A stretch of 64,000 bases of DNA from Polyporus tsugae (lineage: Eukaryota; Basidiomycota; Agaricomycetes; Polyporales; Polyporaceae), in assembly GCA_024305745.1 (NCBI GenBank), contig JAHRBS010000012.1, positions 2,609,001 to 2,673,000 on the forward strand, read 5' to 3'. The position numbers and the translations under genes are program-made. This document shows positions 11,575-22,232 of this stretch, piece by piece (the stretch's first letter is position 1; each line of letters begins with the position of its first letter). A model generated the notes under the pieces. The model was not told where the DNA came from, did not search any database, and saw nothing but the letters and a program-made list of their open reading frames with translations.

Positions 11575-12707
11575 ATGTCTAACAACATGGAGGCCACCTT
11601 CTTCGCCGACGCCGTCCTCTTCGACATGGTAAGTACCTCTCCGGTTCCTCCCTCCTGTCTCCTACTAACAAAACGCACCCACCAGGACGGTACCCTAACC
11701 GACTCCATCGCCGCCGTCGAGGCAGCATGGGCCAAAGTCGCCTTCGACATGGGCCAGGACCCCGCCCATGTCATCGCCGCCACCCACGGCAAGCGTGCGG
11801 TCGACAACCTCGCCCAGTTCAAGCCCCACATCAAGGCGCACGAGATGGACGCCGCGGTCCAAGCGTTCGAGGAGTCCATCCTCTTCTTCGCCGACGCCTA
11901 CGCCAAGCACGGCCCCAGCTCCCGCGAGATATCGCCCATCTCGTCCGGGGAAGCGACCCCCTCGCTCGCGTCCTCGCGCTCGTCGAGCTTCGGGTCCGAG
12001 TCCTCGCCGCCATCGGAGCGTGGGCGCTCGTCTTCTCCTTATCGCCCGGCGTTCGTGCGTCGCCTCGCCACCCTCCTTGTATGCCACGTTTCCAGAGACG
12101 CAGCCGTCGAGATTGAAGAGACCGAGGGTATCCACGAACCTGCTGTTGAATGGAGGATGGAGCCCGAGAAGAAGCACACGTTCGAGGCATGGCAGATCGA
12201 GGCTGCGGCCGTCGATCGATCGGTGCGCATCCTGCCTGGGGTGAAGAGGCTCATGGACTCGATCCCCGAGGGCCGCTACGCGGTGGCGACCTCTGGCGCA
12301 AAGACATATGGTACGTTTTCATTCCAACCCGCTGCATTCCCTTGATTTGTGGCTGACTGTCCTTCGTCTCAGCGTACGGCTGCATGACGCGCGTCGGCAT
12401 CGTGCCTCCCACCGTGACCATCACCGCCGACGACAAGCGTCTCAAGGCGGGAAAGCCTGCGCCCGACCCGTTCCTTCTCGCTGCGAAGGAGCTCGGGTAC
12501 GATGCGACGCGATGTGTCGTGTTCGAGGACTCGCCCTCGGGTATCCGTGCGGGGGTCGCGTCTGGGGCGACGGTGATTGCATTGTGCACGAGCCACGAGA
12601 GGTCGAAGATTGAGGATTGTGGTGCGCACTTCATCGTGGACACGATGGAGCAGGTGCGGGTCGTCGTTGAGGATGAGAGGTTGAAGTTCGTCATCTCGCA
12701 GGAGTAG
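11575..12707 (+). CDS. HAD-superfamily phosphatase, glycerol-phosphatase/2-deoxyglucose-6-phosphatase type
   Basis: Three exons (11575-11628, 11686-12310, 12373-12707) give 337 aa. Motif I is FDMDGTLTDS, with Asp17 as the nucleophile and Asp19 as the general acid; it is interrupted by intron 1 exactly after FDM. Motif II is ATSGAKTY. Motif III is KPAPDPFLLAAKELG with the conserved Lys. Motif IV is VVFEDSPSGIRAGVASG. These fit the GPP/DOG group of cytosolic sugar- and glycerol-phosphate phosphatases. The protein is about 90 residues longer than the usual ~250, because of a Ser-rich insertion around residues 105-190 between the cap helices and the LPGVKRLMDS segment. The exact substrate cannot be told from sequence. 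Confidence 0.85.
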
Positions 12708-13035
12708 ATTCGGATGTAATGCTATCTGAACGTGTCGGACATGTCGGACTCGCTCGCGCCCCGGAGGCGTAAGGACATAGTATTTAGTTGGCATCACCCT
12801 GTATGTAGCGTATATACTGTCCCGGACATCAGTATCAGGATACGTTGTTGAAATAATTTGCCGTCGCTTGTGTCGCAATGGACCAGCTCCACCCCAGAAA
12901 CCGGTACGTCAACCGAGTGGGCAAAGTTACGAGATGTGGCATAGACCCTCGGAGAGGGTGTATATATGTGCATTGTGCGTGGATGGTTCGAGGCGGCTGC
13001 AGCTGCAGAGACAGAGAGACATGTGCCAGGTTTTA
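12708..13035. other. short convergent intergenic region
   Basis: This region lies between two convergent genes, the HAD phosphatase and F-box-like gene A. It presumably contains both 3' UTRs. Nothing else is seen. Confidence 0.5.
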
Positions 13036-14832
13036 TTACAAAACAGTAAGAAGCGACTTTACATCTCTGAACTGGTTCATCCCCTCCCTCCTCAGAACGG
13101 CCAGGCTCGCCGATTCGCTCATCTCTATCATCTTCAGACCTTTGAGTCGTCGGGGTCGCTCCTCAGAGCCAGCACGCGGTATGTCCCAGGACTTTACGCC
13201 CAAGCCATGCACTTCGTAGCCGATCCATCGAAGAGACGTGCTTGTGTCAGCCAGGGTGCGGAGCCACTTTTGGATGGTTCCATGTACTACACGGGTCTTC
13301 GCGGCATAAGCATGAGTCCAGTCTGTGTCCGCCACGGCGCCGTTGTGCTGCGGCGTGGGCGCGAATTTGACCAGCAAGTGTGTGAGGGACGTGAGCGCGG
13401 GGAGCATCGCGTTGAGGCATTCCTGCATCCAACGGTATACGAGATTAGTCCTCGGATCGGCGATACGATGACACATGAGCGAAATGTACTCACAAGGATG
13501 TAACTCACGCGACGCTTGTCGGTGACGGCGTAAATGTGGAGGAGCAGCGTCAGGCGTAGGACCGACGGCCCGCCGAAGGGCAGCTCCCATTCAGTCCAGC
13601 TGTAGGCGAAGTTGTCCATGTTGACACGGAGCTCCAAGAAAGTCGGAGAGGTGTCGGCCAGCACCGGCGAAACGTACTCTTCCTGTCCGTGCCTGCCAGT
13701 GCCCAGCGGGATCGAAATGCATGACACTTGTCTTGAGAATCCGAGAACGTACAGGAAGGACGGGTCCTCGGCCCATATCGTGGAAACCGACGACCATGCT
13801 TCGCGACATTTCGATTGCCACTGGGCCTTGTTGCGCGTCCGAGCATCGACGAGGAGCTGCCGGCTGCGAGGTATATTGGGTATAAAAGCCCATATATGTC
13901 GGCGCAAGATAAGGTGGGCGACGTTAGGGAATGCCGCCGTCGCATCGGCCACGAACGTCTCCGACATAGTCTCCCGTATGCCGAGCTTCTGCACCACCGG
14001 AAAAGGAGCGTCGATGCGCGGGCATCCGTGGATGTCGAGCTCTGTCAGGGAGCGAGGGAGGGATTCGAGGGAGATAGGCGTAGGCTGCAGATTGATGGTG
14101 ATGTTGGGATACTTTAGGAATGAGAGGCTACACAGAGGAAGGTGGGCGAATCTGCGCAAAACGTTGACTTCGGTTTCATAGGGCATGGGGATTGTCAAGT
14201 GCTCGAGATGATACATCGACGAGGCTATGGTCTTCACGAGAAGCGGAAATGATATGTCCTTAAGGAACCAGTCATCAATGCGGAGTCGTCGCACATTGCG
14301 GCAGTGGCGCAGGACATCCAGTAATGCGGCGGACCACTGTTCCCGAATAGAAATGAAACGAGTTTCGGAGATGTATTTTTCGTCGCGTGTGCCACTCCCT
14401 GCAATCCAGATCTCCTTGATGAGGTGCGCGCGAGATGATGGGCCGGCATTGATGCGTAGGAACTGGCGGAACGAAGGAAGTCGCGTCAAGCCACCGTCAT
14501 AGCGAAGGGCCATAGAACGTGCACAGAGAGGCAGCAGGCAAGCGTCGAGGAAGTACCGACAAGTCTTCATGAGGGCTGACAGGTCGTGCATAGAGAGGAA
14601 GGTCATGATGTAGTTTTGTACGTCGACATACACGGTGGTTAAGCGGTTGGGGCGAGGAGGATCTGGTTGAGATATGGTAGGAGCCTGGCAAAGACGATTA
14701 CTTCATCTCCCTAGAATAGATTATTATGGAACTTACGTTCGAGATAACATCGGCGACTGGAAAGCGGTTCGGGTCCCGGGTGATGGTGAACGTATATTGG
14801 ATTGGCATGGAGAAGTCGAAGTTGAAGTTCAT
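13036..14832 (-). CDS. F-box/LRR-like protein A
   Basis: Three exons (14737-14832, 13494-14684, 13036-13422) join in phase 0 to 557 aa. After a short N-terminal exon (MNFNFDFSMPIQYTF) comes an F-box-like segment, VQNYIMTFLSMHDLSALM followed by CRYFLDACLLPLC. Leucine-rich repeat-like blocks follow (for example LPRSLTELDIHGCPRI) and a C-terminal domain ending in KSLLTVL. Proteins of this design in mushroom genomes are thought to be substrate receptors of SCF ubiquitin ligases; the substrate is unknown. The gene directly downstream of the promoter-side neighbour at 15182-16958 is a paralogue with the same exon plan. A TATATAG sits about 215 nt upstream. The start is the only ATG in phase with exon 2. 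Confidence 0.7.
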
Positions 14833-15181
14833 TTTCTGCGATTCCGGCCGGTTGATTCTGACGTCCTGCCTTGCGACATTGTTCCCGTTTCTGCTGCGCC
14901 AGACATCGCGATGGATTCAACGGACTCAGCTAGGCCAAGTTTTGAGGGGCTGGAGCGTTTGACTGACGGATGTCTGGTGGTTGGTGGACAGAAGGAAAGT
15001 CACCAACTCTGAGCAATAGACGCCGCCGACTACCTCAAGCGGCGCCTATATAGCCCGGTGAAGTTTCATACCGGCGACGATGGACATTGCGGTAACATCT
15101 ATCCTTGATAGGACAAGGGGGAAAGGCATATGAGACAATAGTATAATACTTCGTGGGTGGTGGCGAATACTACACGTGGAT

Positions 15182-16958
15182 CTAGTGCACAATTTCGAGC
15201 GACGGCATGACGTCCCTGAACGCATTCATCCCCTCCCTCTCCAAAACAGCCCGGCCGGCGAGTTCACTCGTCTTGGTGCATATCGGACCTCCTCGAGCCG
15301 CTTCGCCCTCACCCGCTTTAGACACTTCCCAACACTCCAAACTCAGATCGTACACCTCAAATGCAATCCAACGAAGGGATGGGTTCGCTCGCACGAAGCG
15401 GGCGATGTACTTCTTCCGGATGGTAGCGCCGATAGCGCGAATGTCCTGCCCGTCGAGAGGTTCCGAGCGTGTGTCCAGCGGGGTATACTTCGGCACGAAT
15501 CTGATCCGCAGGTACGCGAGGTTCGTGAACGCGGGGAGCATCTTGCAAAGGTCGTCCTGCATCCAACGTTACACACGATCAGCTCGGGGGTCTCATAGAT
15601 GACAATAGCTAGCCATGGACACTCACGAGCATGACCTTTTCGAGGTCACCGTTCCAAAACTTGACACTGTGGTCGCGCTCCGTGTGGTGAAGCACCGTCA
15701 ACCGCAGGACCGACGAGACCGACGGGCCAAAGTGCGAGCACCAGTCATTCGAAAACGTGAGGAAGGAGTCGTCCATGTTGACCCGGAGCTCCAAGAAATT
15801 CGGGGAGGTGTCGGCCAAGAGGGGTGCGACGTATCCTGCTTCGCCACGCCTTCTGAATGGGATGGAAATGCTGGATACATGCTTCGAAAATCCGAGACAG
15901 TGCAGCATACAGAGGTCCTCAGCCCATATTGTGGAAAGCGATGGCCATGCTTCGCGATACCGAGACTGCCATTCGACCTTGTTGAGGGGTCGGGCATGCT
16001 CGACGATACGGGGCGCATTAAAGCACAGGTGACCCGCCTTGTGTCGACGCAAGATCAATTGGGTCACGTTGGGGAATGCTGTCGTCGCGTCGGCCACGAA
16101 TGCGTCAATCGGGACTCGAGTCTCCCGTATGCCAAGTTTCGACACCAGCGGAAAAGGGATGTTGATGGGTGTGCATAAGTCGATGTCGAGCTCTGTGAGT
16201 GAACGAGGGAGCCCTTTGAGGGAAACGGGCGTGAGGAACGGGCTGTCATCGGATTCCTGATGCCTTAGGAATGAGAGGCGCCGCAATGGGAGGCGCGCGA
16301 GGCCGCACAAAATGTCGGCGTCAGCTGCATAGGGCGTGCGCATTGTTAGCTCCTCCAGGTGATGCAACGACGAGGCTATGGTGTCCACAAGAACGGGAAA
16401 GGGCACCTCCTCCAGGAACCATCGATCGATGCGGAGTCGTCACACGTTGTGGCAATGGCGCAGGATATCCAGGAATGCAGGAGTCCACTCTTCTGACGCA
16501 CGGAGCATCTCCAGGGGGTCACATTCGACCGTAAATTCAAGGTCCTTTATTGAAATCCAGAGTTCCTTGATGAGGTGCGCGCGGGATGAAGGGCCGGCGT
16601 CGATGCGTAGGAAGCGGTGGAAGGAAGGAACTCGCCGAAAGTCGCTTTCGCAGAGGATGACCCTAGAGTGTGCACAGAGGGGCAACAGGCAAGCATCAAG
16701 GAAATGTCGGCACGTTCTCATGAGAGTCGACAGGTCTGGCGTGGAGAGGAACAACATGACATGGTTCTGCACAGGCCAGGAGTTTCCAATGGGGGTGCGG
16801 TGGAGGCCTGAACACGATTAATTTATCTCCTATGTGCACGAGTACTTGATAAATCACTCACATTCGAGACCATGTCGGTGATTGGAAGGCAGTTCAGGCC
16901 GCGGTTAATAGGGGGTGCGTCTTGTATCGGCGGCAGGGAGTCTAAGGCGAAGTTACAT
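15182..16958 (-). pseudogene. F-box/LRR-like protein B (disabled paralogue of A)
   Basis: Same exon plan as gene A: a last exon at 15182-15556 joined to a long exon 15627-16766 by an intron at the identical place, then a short first exon ending at 16862. Two lesions are visible. At 16440-16442 the codon aligned to CGA in gene A (HCRNVRRLR) is TGA. At 16956 the initiator aligned to ATGAAC is ATGTAAC, one base longer, so no in-frame ATG remains upstream of CNFALDSLPPIQ. Elsewhere the frame is open and well conserved (for example LPRSLTELDIDLCTPI and LADTSPNFLELRVNMD), so inactivation looks recent. The exon 1-2 junction also needs an alternative acceptor to stay in phase. Confidence 0.7.
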
Positions 16959-17650
16959 CTTGCAGTCGCTACAACTACAGAGTACGCACCATAAATATCC
17001 TTGTAATACAATCTAATGGTTCAGCGAGGGGTTTAGCGTGGGCGGTGGGTGGCTGGTAGGACGTCTGGCTGCTGGTGGATGAAAGGAAAGCCTCAAGTTC
17101 AAACTGATGACAATAGACGCCAAGACGATCCTCGGGCGCTTATCAAAGGATATACCTTCGGGATGAAGTCCACTTCAAGAACGACGATGATTGGGAGTGC
17201 TGAGTATAGCCAAAATGGCCAGAACGATGGACGAGGTCAAATTCGCACCCGCTATAAGGACATGTGTTGAACATTCCGACCCCTTCGAGTCGTTCTCGAA
17301 CGAAGAAGTGGCTTGCAAGCGATCTCCTGCTAAAAGACAGGTATGTGCACGACTTGCCGGGTCTTCCAGCAATGGAATGGACAGGGACGTGGTTTTAACA
17401 AGAAGGATCCCATCCCACATCAAGCGTCCATGAAATGGTCGGGAAGGTCATTGACACTGGTACCGCCACGGTGGTCGACTGGGATTTGGATAATAAGGAC
17501 AGTCTTCCATGTCGAAGCCGACGAAGCTGGAATTGTAAGACAAACGCGCATCAACCAATCATTCGATACGTCTATATGCCCGACCTGTCTGACGACTCGT
17601 CAGTTATCATTTTCTTGCCGGACCAGGAACTACACACCTTCACCAGTCGC
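16959..17650. other. intergenic, no gene seen
   Basis: This region holds the promoter of F-box-like gene B and the 3' flank of the APH-fold gene. Only short unsupported frames occur. Confidence 0.45.
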
Positions 17651-18825
17651 TCAGTAGCACGGCGCATCTTTCAGCCGCCCAACACACTTCTCCGCAGTCT
17701 TCTTCGCCCACCCGACCTTCTCGTGGTCCGCCTCTCCCAGTCCCAGCCGCTTCGCCTGCACGAGTACGACCAACGACAGGAACAGCGTGTACCACAGCCG
17801 CTTCGTCCTCTGCCGCGCGAACACGATCAACGGCCCGCCGTACCCCTCCACAAACGCCGCGCTCGGCTCCAGGAACATCGTCTCCAGCAACGGGTCGCCC
17901 CACAGCGCATGCCCGACCGACATGAATGACGTGACGCGCACCTCCTGCTCCGGCGCGCCCGTGCCCTTCCCCAGGTCGAAGTCGACAAACGTTGAGTGCT
18001 CGTCCCCCGCGAACGACACGAGCGACGGCACTTCGCAGTCATCGAACAGGAAGAACCCGATCGCGCGCGACAGGCACCGCCGCACGTCCTCGTACGGGAG
18101 CGCCACCCCCGCCTCGCGCGCGTCCTCGAGGATCGTCTCGAGGAGGAGCGTGAACGCTTCCTGCCAGGAGTAGAGTTCGTCCTTGGCTTGTGTGGGAAGG
18201 CCGAACCAGTCGTTCTGGACGCGGTCGTGTAGCTGCTTCAGGTATGAGCCCAGGCGGAGATCGAGCAGGGCTGCTTGGCGGGGAGAGAGCTTCCCCGACG
18301 CCCGGACGAGTGCGAGCGGAATTCCGCCGGGATGGGCAAGGAGTAGGTATTGGTATGGGACGAGGGAGGTGGAGCGATCGAACGCAAGGATCGTGGGCGT
18401 GGGTATGTCCGATTGCGAGGCGATCAGTTTGAGGAGAGAATGCTCCGTTTCCAGGGTGTTGGGTAGGTAGGATGCGGATGCTGAGCTCGTCGGTGCGGGA
18501 TCGGCGGTCCTCAAGATGTAGGACGGGCCGCCTTCAACGCACGCGAGGAATATCCGCGTTGAAATGAACGCGCTGCATTTGCGATGAGATCTATGCTTTC
18601 CAACGACGAACAGGGCACGTACTCGAAACCATCCTGTTTGATCTGGGAGAACTCCGCAATGGTTGTAGATCCTTCACGGTGGTGCTCGAGAATGCGCTGG
18701 ATATCTGCCTCGGTTACTTCGTACATGCTCGTAGAGCACTCACCAGCAGAAGGAGGCAAGTTATCGATAACCACAGACGCCGGAATCGTGGGCGTGGCAC
18801 TGGCATATCGGGGATACGTTGACAC
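17651..18825 (-). CDS. aminoglycoside-phosphotransferase (APH)-fold protein, possibly inactive
   Basis: Two exons: 18623-18825 (or from an internal ATG at 18726) and 17651-18572, giving 374 or 341 aa. The 50-nt intron restores the strand FISTRIFL followed by GGPSYILRTADP, the ATP-binding beta-sheet of APH-like kinases. Later regions fit the family: LLDLRLGSYLKQLHDRVQND and NDWFGLP in the hinge/C-lobe, TFVDFDLGKGT as the metal-binding DFD-like strand, and GDPLLE downstream. The catalytic HxDxxxxN motif expected ahead of the DFD is not visible; GDEHSTFVD stands there instead. The protein may therefore be a degenerate or inactive member. Fungal APH-fold proteins are mostly uncharacterised cytosolic small-molecule kinases. 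Confidence 0.65.
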
Positions 18826-18962
18826 AAATTTGGGGACCTCCGTTGGGAATGGGGAAGTCGTCGCAGCCGGTAATCGACGTTATCATTGAAGCCAATCGTC
18901 GATACGTACAGCAGTGGCGCATATAGTCTGCAGTCTACGAGGGGGAACATACCGGTTTGCTT

Positions 18963-19329
18963 TCACTCCAGACTGTAGGTGTTCTTCTCCAGCTACACCG
19001 GACACTCAGCACCACAGACGATGACCAGAACATTTGTCTACTCACCTCAGCCTCAAGCTGCCTCCTCACCCGATACTCCTCGTCCGCCTTGATCACAACG
19101 TGGTGGTCATCCAGGTCCTCAATGATGAAGCTCTCCTTCTCGTTCATCGTCAACAGTATCTGCTTGACGGCCGAGTCGCTGCGGCGGAGATTAATGGACG
19201 TTGGCGTCCAGAAGAGGGTAAGATTCAGAATCGTCCCACTGACCAAGTGAGAAGCACACCTGACGAGAAGCAGGCGTAAGCGGTGTCGATCTGGGGGTTC
19301 TCGCACGACGCACCTCTTATGGCCTTCAT
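18963..19329 (-). CDS. TFB5: TFIIH subunit TFB5 (TTDA/GTF2H5)
   Basis: Four tiny exons (19314-19329, 19244-19259, 19046-19178, 18963-18992) join perfectly in phase to a 64-aa protein starting MKAIRGVLLTCDSAVKQILL. It includes FIIEDLDDHHVVIKADEE and ends EKNTYSLE. These are hallmark stretches of TFB5, the smallest core TFIIH subunit, which binds TFB2/p52 and stimulates the XPB ATPase in nucleotide excision repair and transcription initiation. Family members are about 65-72 aa, so it is full length. Exons 1 and 2 are only 16 nt each, which hides the gene from ORF finders. It is divergent from the RKI1 gene, 391 bp away. Confidence 0.92.
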
Positions 19330-19720
19330 CTTCTACGCCTTGCCCTCCGCTCGCTGCGAGTTCTCAGGTGTGCACGAGGTGACTGTTAAAGTTAAAGGGT
19401 GACCGGCGAGGTGGCGGCCAGAGGGGAAGAGACAAGCCCGGTTGACGCCGTGGGGAACAGTGATCCCAGGCCCCGGAACGGCAGCTACGACGACCGCTAG
19501 GGCCTCCTAATGCTCATCCCCTACGTTCGTCTCAACCACAACGTCAGCGCCCTCCGCAGAGCATTTGTCGCCAGTGTTGATAAGCACCGCTCCACAACTC
19601 CGTACTCGACCATTCCGGCACTGAGGAGAACGTTCACCATGCCGATTCCCCCAGCGTTGTTCACCCCCAACCTCTCGTGAGTCATCTCCAATCAATCACT
19701 GTCGCCCTCTTGTTGCGGAC
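19330..19720. promoter_or_regulatory. bidirectional promoter between TFB5 and RKI1
   Basis: This 391-bp interval separates two divergent housekeeping genes and must contain both promoters and 5' UTRs. No clear TATA box is seen on either side, which fits constitutively expressed genes. Confidence 0.6.
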
Positions 19721-21112
19721 ATGTCGCTCATGCTTGCTGGTCCTCTCGCGCCGCACCCTCTGCCTTCTGTCCATTCTTTGACTCGCAGGACGCCTACAGG
19801 CGGCGCATATCCCTCTCCCCGGCGCGGGACCCTTACCGGTCAATCTCCTCCTCCCAAAGGTCGGCATACCCAACTGGACTCCCGTCATGATTACTGATCT
19901 CGTTTTTGAACCTGGACACCCACAGTGCCGACTCCGACATCGGTCGTAGAAGAGGCGAAGCGCTTGGCGGCTTGGACTGCAGTGGATAGACATATTCTTC
20001 CTGAACATCAGGTATGTCGTTATACCCGCTGTTCACATTGTATCCCTTGTGTTCAATCCCGTCTGCGTGCAAAGGTTATTGGCATCGGTTCTGGTAGGGC
20101 GCTGTCAGTAATTCATGGTACGATCTATGCTGACCGCTCGTGTTAATCAGGATCGACCGTCCCCTATGTGGTAGAGCGCATCGTCGCGCAGGGGAAGGAG
20201 GTCAACAAAGACCGTGTCTTCATCCCAACTGGTACGTTGTTGCGGCCACTGTTTACTACGAGAGCGCAATCCTCAGGTAGAACCTACGTTGCAGGCTTCC
20301 AGTCCAAGGAGCTGATCGTGAAGTCTCAGCTTCTCTTGGGAGACGTCGACCAGTACCCAGTCATCGATGTGACCATTGACGGTGCGGATGAGTAAGTCGT
20401 GTCAGCATGGGACTTTGCTCACGGAAACGCTGACTGGGATGGGAATGTTAGGGTCGACCACGACCTGAACTGCATCAAGGGCGGAGGTGGCTGCCACCTG
20501 CGTGAGAAGGTCCTCGCGGAGGCCGCTGACACGTACGTCTGCGTCTATGCAGGTCCCTAATCGGTCTTATAACGCACTGCGATCAGCTTCATCCTCGTCG
20601 CCGACTACCGCAAGAACTCTACCGTGCTGGGTACAACTGTAAGATCCACCAGTTTCTGGCATGGACTAGAACTCAACTCTTGATGGACAGTTCCCACAAG
20701 GGATTCCCATTGAGGTCGTGCCCTTCGCGTACACGAAGATTCTGCAGAATCTGCACCTCATCGGCTCCCCCAATGCGTCGCTCCGAATGGCGAAGTCAAA
20801 GGCGGGACCGGTCGTTTCCGACAACGGCAATTTCATCATCGACGCACCTTTCCCTGCAGAGCTCATGAAGGACCCTTACACAGTGCGTGTCACCCCCCTT
20901 CTGGACGAGCTCTGAAGAAAACACCTACAGACTCACACGCGCATCAGCTCCTGACTCGCATTAAGATGCTTACGGGGATCGTCGAAGTCGGCCTCTTCTG
21001 CCACATGGCGAAGGCTGCGTACTTTGGCAACCAGAACGGTAGTGTGACTATCAAGTGGCACGATGGTCGTGTAGAGAAGGTCGAGAAGGGCGAGAGCGCA
21101 ATCGTCGATTAG
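19721..21112 (+). CDS. RKI1: ribose-5-phosphate isomerase A
   Basis: Nine exons (19721-19859, 19926-20011, 20075-20093, 20151-20231, 20295-20391, 20452-20532, 20587-20638, 20691-20882, 20948-21112) give 303 aa. The enzyme interconverts ribose-5-phosphate and ribulose-5-phosphate in the non-oxidative pentose phosphate pathway in the cytosol. Diagnostic stretches are [17 protein letters not shown] (phosphate-binding loop, split by a 19-nt exon), [32 protein letters not shown] (active-site Lys in LREK), [11 protein letters not shown] and [12 protein letters not shown]. The first exon adds a Pro-rich N-terminal extension of about 45 residues and uses a weak donor (GTCGGC), so the exact start is the least certain part. 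The length otherwise suits eukaryotic RpiA. Confidence 0.92.
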
Positions 21113-21614
21113 TGCCCGGTCGACGATGCCACAAGAAGTCAATAGAAGGTGACCTCCGGGGTTCTTTGACCTCACTGTTATCATCCTGACCGTACTTTTT
21201 TGCAAGACTTACGCTGTATCTATTTACGATTTGTATGAACAGTTGGACACTGGCAGGTCCGTATAACATATCTGCTTCGAGACGCAGAAGTTGATTATCG
21301 GGGCATGTAGGCACTCAGCTACATTTGCACCATATCCTATTTACTTATTAGACATATTTCGAACTATGAAGATCAGTCGGTGAAAAGTCATTCAGAGTCA
21401 AATATACTCGTTGGAAAGAGTCAGCTGCAGGATGACTGCCGATGACTCGGACGCCAACAAGTTTGAGCGTCTACAGTGCTATATTGGGAATGAGGGGCCA
21501 CGTGGAACAGAACCGCCCAGCCGCTCGGAAAAGCTTGAGAGGAGCACTCTCATTCAGCACTGTCCCTCCCCATCGTCTCAAGTTCGTCCTTCCTGGCCCT
21601 CAAACCTATTTGCA
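21113..21614. other. intergenic, 3' flank of RKI1 and promoter of RPP1
   Basis: This region lies between two co-directional genes. It contains no supported coding exon and should hold the RKI1 terminator and the RPP1 promoter and 5' UTR. Confidence 0.45.
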
Positions 21615-22232
21615 ATGGTCAGTACCATCTTTGCAGATCTCTTAATGTGTATCCTGGTGGTTGTTGCTCCGGATCTAGGCCAGAAAGCTGCTGGATGGGA
21701 CGCAACGCCTCCAGATGTAGCTCAAAGGCTTGAATCAACAGAAGACTGATATGCCCCCTCCCTTCATTTACAGGCCTCCGTCGAACTCGCCCCTACCTAC
21801 GCCGCGCTCATCCTTGCCGACGATGGCATCGAAATTACCGTCAGTCCCCCTTCGCACTCGCTCTGCGCGGACTCGTAATCCTGACCCGTATCCTGTGATC
21901 CTCCGTGCAGTCTGACAAAATCCTTGCGCTGACAAACGCGGCGTCCGTCGAAGTCGAGCCCATCTGGGCAAACCTTCTCGCGAAGGCCCTCGAGGGCAAG
22001 AACGTGAAGGAGCTCCTGTCGAACGTCGGTGCTGGTGGTGCTGGCCCCGCAGCCGCACCAGCGGCGGGCGGTGCTGCTGCCGCTGCCGCCGATGCACCCA
22101 AGGAGGAGGAGAAGAAGGAGGAGGAGAAGGAGGAGTCAGACGACGACATGGTGCGTTCTTCCGCTTCTGTGCGAGATGAATTGGGGAGTACTGACCTTGG
22201 GGCGCGTGCAGGGCTTCGGTCTCTTCGACTGA
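21615..22232 (+). CDS. RPP1: 60S acidic ribosomal protein P1
   Basis: Four exons (21615-21617, 21774-21839, 21911-22150, 22212-22232) give 109 aa. The protein reads [19 protein letters not shown], then the N-terminal dimerisation helices ([32 protein letters not shown]), an Ala/Gly-rich hinge, a Lys/Glu-rich stretch and the invariant stalk tail SDDDMGFGLFD. P1 pairs with P2 on P0 to form the ribosomal stalk that recruits translation factors. Exon 1 contributes only the ATG codon, and the last exon only GFGLFD plus stop. Two of the introns use GTCAGT donors. Start and end are fixed by family conservation. Confidence 0.95.
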
